Part shown: piece by piece, positions 32,739-35,731 of the stretch
How positions within the stretch are numbered: the stretch's first letter is position 1
How the letters are laid out: each line of letters starts with the position of its first letter
Source of the DNA: an uncultured Clostridia bacterium
GTDB taxonomy: Bacteria; Bacillota; Clostridia; Oscillospirales; Acutalibacteraceae
Reading direction: 5' to 3'
DNA: 35,731 nucleotides
NCBI GenBank assembly: GCA_946493765.1
Contig: CAMMAZ010000025.1
Coordinates: 1-35,731 of the forward strand
Notes under the pieces: model-generated
What the model was told of the DNA's origin: nothing
What the model saw: the letters and a program-made list of their open reading frames with translations, nothing else
The model's database searches: none
Program-made: the position numbers and the translations under genes

Positions 32739-32942
32739 ATGCTGTTGTATCACGGTTCGCCGGTGGCAGGGATCACGCTGTTAAAACCGCATGTGTCCAA
32801 TCATGATCGTCCGCTTTTGTATTTAACGGCAAAGCGGGAGAATGCGGTCGTGTATTTAAGCAACGCGGTGGAAAAATACCATCGGGACCATCGCATTCCA
32901 CATACAGGCGGTTTTTTAAAAGCCAAATTCGCATTTTTATGA
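32739..32942 (+). pseudogene. truncated remnant of a small cytoplasmic protein gene
   Basis: Encodes 67 residues starting MLLYHGSPVAGITLLKPHVSN, followed by PLLYLTAKRENAVVYLSNAVEKY. This opening resembles the N-terminus of a larger clostridial family of about 150-200 residues that I know only as hypothetical. After about residue 48 similarity to that pattern stops and the frame ends soon after, directly at a terminator. A 3' deletion is therefore more likely than a complete small gene. AGAGGT lies upstream of ATG 32739, 10 bases after the UPF0210 stop, so it may still be translated. Confidence 0.5.
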
Positions 32943-32978
32943 AAAGAACCTGCAAAGCTTTAGCTTTGCAGGTTCTTT
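32943..32978. terminator. bidirectional terminator before the M56 gene
   Basis: AAAGAACCTGCAAAGC-TTTA-GCTTTGCAGGTTCTTT is a perfect 16-bp stem between converging genes. Confidence 0.88.
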
Positions 32979-32989
32979 GTCCTTTGTTT

Positions 32990-35113
32990 TTAATTGATTC
33001 CCTCGGGCGGCTGTGCAATTTCTTTAACAGACACGACCTTAGGCGTGCCGTCGATCTCCATGACGTGCCAATTTCCTTGCGGATCTTTTACATACACAAA
33101 ATTCTCACCGATATTATAAACATCCATGGTGACCGTTTCCCATTCCGGTTGGATCACCATATTGCCCTGATAATCGATCGCCCCGTATAACCCGTCTTTT
33201 TGCACAACAACGATCGGCCAAACGCCTTCATGGGTTTGCAGCTGGATCGCATCCAATTCATATTGTCCGCAGGAGAGAATCTCGTTTCCGTAGGCGTCCA
33301 GCATACCCCAATGTCCATTTGTGTCCCGCACCGTAATATAAGGCGCATATGTGTCGTCGGGATGCAGCTGGCAGTCAACATCGATGAATTTTTCGGACAC
33401 GACCACTTCATCTGTCGTGTTGTCGTAAATACTGTAAAGACCTGATTCGGAAGACTGCTTTGCATAAACATGGGTAAAGCGCTTATTGTTTTCCTTTTCT
33501 TGTTCCTTTTCTTGGTGTTTTTGCTGGATATCCGCAATATAGGAAGAGAGCACATTCGTTTGATCAGACAATTCTGTGTGCGATAGAAAAACCGGCGCAT
33601 TGTCGTTCAGATAAAAGGAAAACCGTTCTTTTTGCACAACGGAAATACCGTTATCCAGCACCTGCGCATAATCATTTGTTACAATTGCATTGCGAACGTC
33701 GGTGTAATCGGAATCGTCCAACTTGTATTTTGAAAAGGTCAATCGGCTGGCCGTCACGGTATAAATCTCTTTTCCGTTTTGCCGGCGAACGGTCATTGTT
33801 TCCGCAGCATACAACGGCTCCTCAAAGCATGCAAAGGGAACAGCGCTGTATTCGCCGTCGGTGTATTCCCAGATGCCGGTCAGACCCTCATGCTGGATCG
33901 CATCCATATCGTAATGGCGGGATGCGACCCGATCAACATCTTCACGGGAGATTTTAAAACGGGAGATTTTGAACGCCTGGTTGTCGTCCAAAATCGGATC
34001 GAGGACAAATGTATAGGTCAGATAGGCGGAGCTGGACTGCGGCGGTTTATTTTCTTCAAATTGCGGAACGTAATCGAATCGGTATTCGCGGGCCAAATCG
34101 AAAAACATCGCTTTTTGTTCACCGGCTTGCTGTTCCGAAAGATCCGCAAGCAGATCCTTTTCCCGACTGCCGATCGTGCCGGGAATCAAAAGCGCCGCCG
34201 CAACAACGATCGCGACCGCTGCGGTTATGCTGATCCACACAGCGGGCTTTTTGAATCGCAGGATTTTCCGGATACGCGTTTTCACACTGGTTTCCGAAAA
34301 AGCCAGCGGTGTGATCAGACCGCTTCTTTTCTGTGCGGCGGATAAAAGGGCGAAAGAATAGCTTTTTCGCATTTGCGGATCCAGTTTCCGGATCACGCTT
34401 TCGTCGCAGGAAATTTCCATATCCCGCATCGCCAGATCATATGCAAGCCAGATCACCGGATTGAACCAGTGCAGGCAAACGGCGAAAAACGCCAGCGGTT
34501 TGATCAAAAAGTCGCCGCGCCGGATATGTGTTTTTTCATGCTTGATCATGCATTCGCGTTCTGCGGCGGAAAGACCGGCGGGCAAATAGATTTTCGGGCG
34601 AACAAAACCGAGAACAAAAGCCGAGCCCAGCCGGTCGCTTTCATAAATGCCGCGTTCCAGACAGACTGCGAACCGCAGCCGGTATTTCAACCGAAAATAG
34701 GAAAAAAGCGCATAGGCGGCAAGCATTCCGGCGCCGCCGATCCAAATATAGGTGAAAACGGTTTCAGCGTCAATCAAAACAGAATCGTTTTCCAAAGCGA
34801 CAGACGGGTGACCGGCAGACGAGTGACTGGCAGACAGCTGATTTTCCGAAACATCACTCTGCACGGTATCGGAAATTAAGGCAGATTGGGAAGGCAAAAC
34901 GGGTGCGGACGGTTCAACGGCCTGAAAGGAAAAGCCGGGAATCAAAGCCGGAATCGAAACCGGACACAAAAGCCGGAACAAAACGACCGCCCAAAGCGCA
35001 TAGGAAAAAATTCTTGGCGCTTTTTGCAGCAGTAACCGCACCAGCATGACTGCGATTGCCACAACAGCGGCGTTCAAGCTCAAGGCGGCGACAAACAAAA
35101 ACAGCTCTTTCAT
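32990..35113 (-). CDS. BlaR1/MecR1-type M56 sensor metallopeptidase with WG-like repeat sensor region
   Basis: A 707-residue membrane protease predicted to relay an external signal by destroying or inactivating the BlaI-type repressor. Membrane helices lie near residues 4-28, 35-55, 120-140, 203-225 and 291-311. The cytoplasmic zinc site is HEKTH (192-196) with a third ligand expected in the MEISCDES segment. After the last helix the extracellular part (about 315-707) is not a penicillin-binding domain: it has a DUF-like beta-rich region, a Gln/Glu/Lys-rich coil (about 545-560) and, at the end, WG-like repeats (GHWGMLDAYGNEIL, GLYGAIDYQGNMVIQPEW, GNWHVMEIDG). The start overlaps the repressor stop by 4 bases. 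The trigger is unknown; no beta-lactamase is nearby. Confidence 0.9.
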   Translation of the reverse strand: MKELFLFVAALSLNAAVVAIAVMLVRLLLQKAPRIFSYALWAVVLFRLLCPVSIPALIPGFSFQAVEPSAPVLPSQSALISDTVQSDVSENQLSASHSSAGHPSVALENDSVLIDAETVFTYIWIGGAGMLAAYALFSYFRLKYRLRFAVCLERGIYESDRLGSAFVLGFVRPKIYLPAGLSAAERECMIKHEKTHIRRGDFLIKPLAFFAVCLHWFNPVIWLAYDLAMRDMEISCDESVIRKLDPQMRKSYSFALLSAAQKRSGLITPLAFSETSVKTRIRKILRFKKPAVWISITAAVAIVVAAALLIPGTIGSREKDLLADLSEQQAGEQKAMFFDLAREYRFDYVPQFEENKPPQSSSAYLTYTFVLDPILDDNQAFKISRFKISREDVDRVASRHYDMDAIQHEGLTGIWEYTDGEYSAVPFACFEEPLYAAETMTVRRQNGKEIYTVTASRLTFSKYKLDDSDYTDVRNAIVTNDYAQVLDNGISVVQKERFSFYLNDNAPVFLSHTELSDQTNVLSSYIADIQQKHQEKEQEKENNKRFTHVYAKQSSESGLYSIYDNTTDEVVVSEKFIDVDCQLHPDDTYAPYITVRDTNGHWGMLDAYGNEILSCGQYELDAIQLQTHEGVWPIVVVQKDGLYGAIDYQGNMVIQPEWETVTMDVYNIGENFVYVKDPQGNWHVMEIDGTPKVVSVKEIAQPPEGIN

Positions 35114-35469
35114 TTTGCCGCCTCCTCGATCATCTTTTTGAGTTCTTCCGCTTCCTGTTTGGAAAGTTTTTTATCCTTTAAAAAAGCGGCCAGAAACTGC
35201 GGCAGCGAATTATCAAAGGCTTTTTCAAGCAGTTGTTCGCTTTCAAACCGCATCACATCCTGTTTTTGAATAAGGGAGGTAACCGTTGCGTTTTGATTTT
35301 GGAGAATTTTTCTGTTTCCCAGTCTTTTGAGCATCGAATAGGTCGTTGACTTCTTCCATGAAAAGCTTTCTGCGCACAGCTGCACAAGTTTGGTGGAATT
35401 GACCGGCTCATGTTCCCAGATCAGGCACATGAAACGGTATTCAGCGTCGAACAATTTCAGATCATCCAT
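35110..35469 (-). CDS. BlaI/MecI family transcriptional repressor
   Basis: A 119-residue winged-helix repressor. The N-terminal domain (about 1-75) has FDAEYRFMCLIWEHEPVNS and the recognition region SWKKSTTYSMLKRLGNRKIL, typical of BlaI/MecI; the C-terminus (about 76-119) is a helical dimer domain in which the partner protease would cut. GGGGGA lies 10 bases upstream of ATG 35469. It should repress its own operon through the dyad that covers the -10 box, and be released when the M56 protease fires. Confidence 0.93.
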   Translation of the reverse strand: MDDLKLFDAEYRFMCLIWEHEPVNSTKLVQLCAESFSWKKSTTYSMLKRLGNRKILQNQNATVTSLIQKQDVMRFESEQLLEKAFDNSLPQFLAAFLKDKKLSKQEAEELKKMIEEAAK

Positions 35470-35496
35470 GAAAAATATTCCCCCTTTGCTTTAAAA

Positions 35497-35514
35497 GGTC
35501 TAATGCATTAAACC
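35497..35514. promoter_or_regulatory. second operator-like dyad of the BlaI operon
   Basis: GGTCTAATGCATTAAACC is a near-perfect palindrome (one mismatched pair). It shares the GTCTAA arm with the perfect dyad upstream, and the two centres are 25 bases apart, downstream of the predicted transcription start. Confidence 0.55.
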
Positions 35515-35521
35515 TATTATG

Positions 35522-35550
35522 AGTCTAACACGTTAGACCCGATTTGTCAA
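35522..35550 (-). promoter_or_regulatory. promoter of the blaI-M56 operon
   Basis: On the minus strand a perfect TTGACA (35545-35550), a 17-base spacer, and TAGACT (35522-35527) as a weak -10 box. Confidence 0.65.
35523..35538. promoter_or_regulatory. primary operator dyad of the BlaI operon
   Basis: GTCTAAC-AC-GTTAGAC is a perfect 7-bp inverted repeat. It covers the -10 box and the adjoining spacer of the blaI promoter, so a bound dimer would block RNA polymerase. Confidence 0.7.
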
Positions 35551-35641
35551 TATCTTTTAGAAAAAATATATAAAATTTTAAACTTTTATAGAAATGATAT
35601 ATTGAAATACGCCAAGAAAAAGTATGGCGCACAAGGAAAAA

Positions 35642-35680
35642 GCGCGGAAAAACCGCTTTGGTTTTTTCGCGCATTTTTTT
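35642..35680. terminator. bidirectional terminator
   Basis: GCGCGGAAAAACC pairs with GGTTTTTTCGCGC (one G-U pair) around a short loop, with T runs on the plus strand and A runs (T on the minus strand) on the other side. It may end a minus-strand gene lying beyond the window, or a short plus-strand transcript. Confidence 0.7.
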
Positions 35681-35731
35681 CGTTTTGGCCCAATAACCAC
35701 AGTTTTTTAAAAATGCACGCCGACTTTTACA

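Noticed and set aside
32990-35469. BlaI/M56 pair as a beta-lactam resistance locus
   Set aside because: There is no beta-lactamase or PBP2a gene, and the sensor region lacks a penicillin-binding domain.

Overview
The window looks like a chromosomal segment of a low-to-mid GC anaerobic Firmicute, most likely class Clostridia (an Oscillospirales/Ruminococcaceae-like lineage). This rests on the gene families: a single-chain clostridial-type PurL homologue, a GldA/F/G-DUF4340 transporter, UPF0210 with its ACT partner, YfmF/YfmH, and BlaI with an M56 sensor. Strong GGAGG-type Shine-Dalgarno sites, sigma-A promoters (often extended -10) and dense hairpin-plus-T terminators agree. Placement below class is inference.

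Layout. 1-1760: convergent tRNA-Ser(GGA) and tRNA-Ala(CGC), a small membrane coiled-coil protein and a DegV lipid-binding protein. 1768-2210: an internally deleted IS200-type element that keeps its end hairpins. 2266-6178: an araB-araA-araD operon that converts L-arabinose to D-xylulose 5-phosphate. 6195-7786 (-): a UPF0340 protein and 6-phosphofructokinase. 7890-10571 (+): nicotinate phosphoribosyltransferase, a lipoprotein and the YqgF/RuvX nuclease. 10586-11706 (-): a GNAT acetyltransferase and endonuclease III. 11707-12115: a gene-free, AT-rich control region. 12140-14811: a membrane NDP-sugar dehydratase and a phosphoglycosyl transferase, which together could begin a surface glycan. 14850-15546: a lipoprotein built of Cys/His zinc-knuckle-like repeats.

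15574-21255 (-) is the most unusual part. One apparent operon holds a full-length homologue of FGAM synthase (PurL), an archaeal-type phosphoglycerate mutase/proposed homoserine kinase, and a FabG-like reductase. The PurL homologue has lost the signature residues of both its synthetase and its glutaminase domains, yet it is an uninterrupted reading frame of about 1206 codons. It is best explained as a conserved pseudoenzyme or a protein with a new function.

21378-26483: a four-gene ABC exporter of the GldA/GldF/GldG/DUF4340 type. 26505-32978: yfmF, yfmH, lgt, folD, an ACT-domain protein, UPF0210 and a truncated remnant gene. 32990-35550 (-): a BlaI-type repressor and an M56 sensor protease whose C-terminal extracellular part carries WG-like repeats, behind a promoter overlapped by a perfect operator dyad. 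The window ends in a bidirectional terminator.
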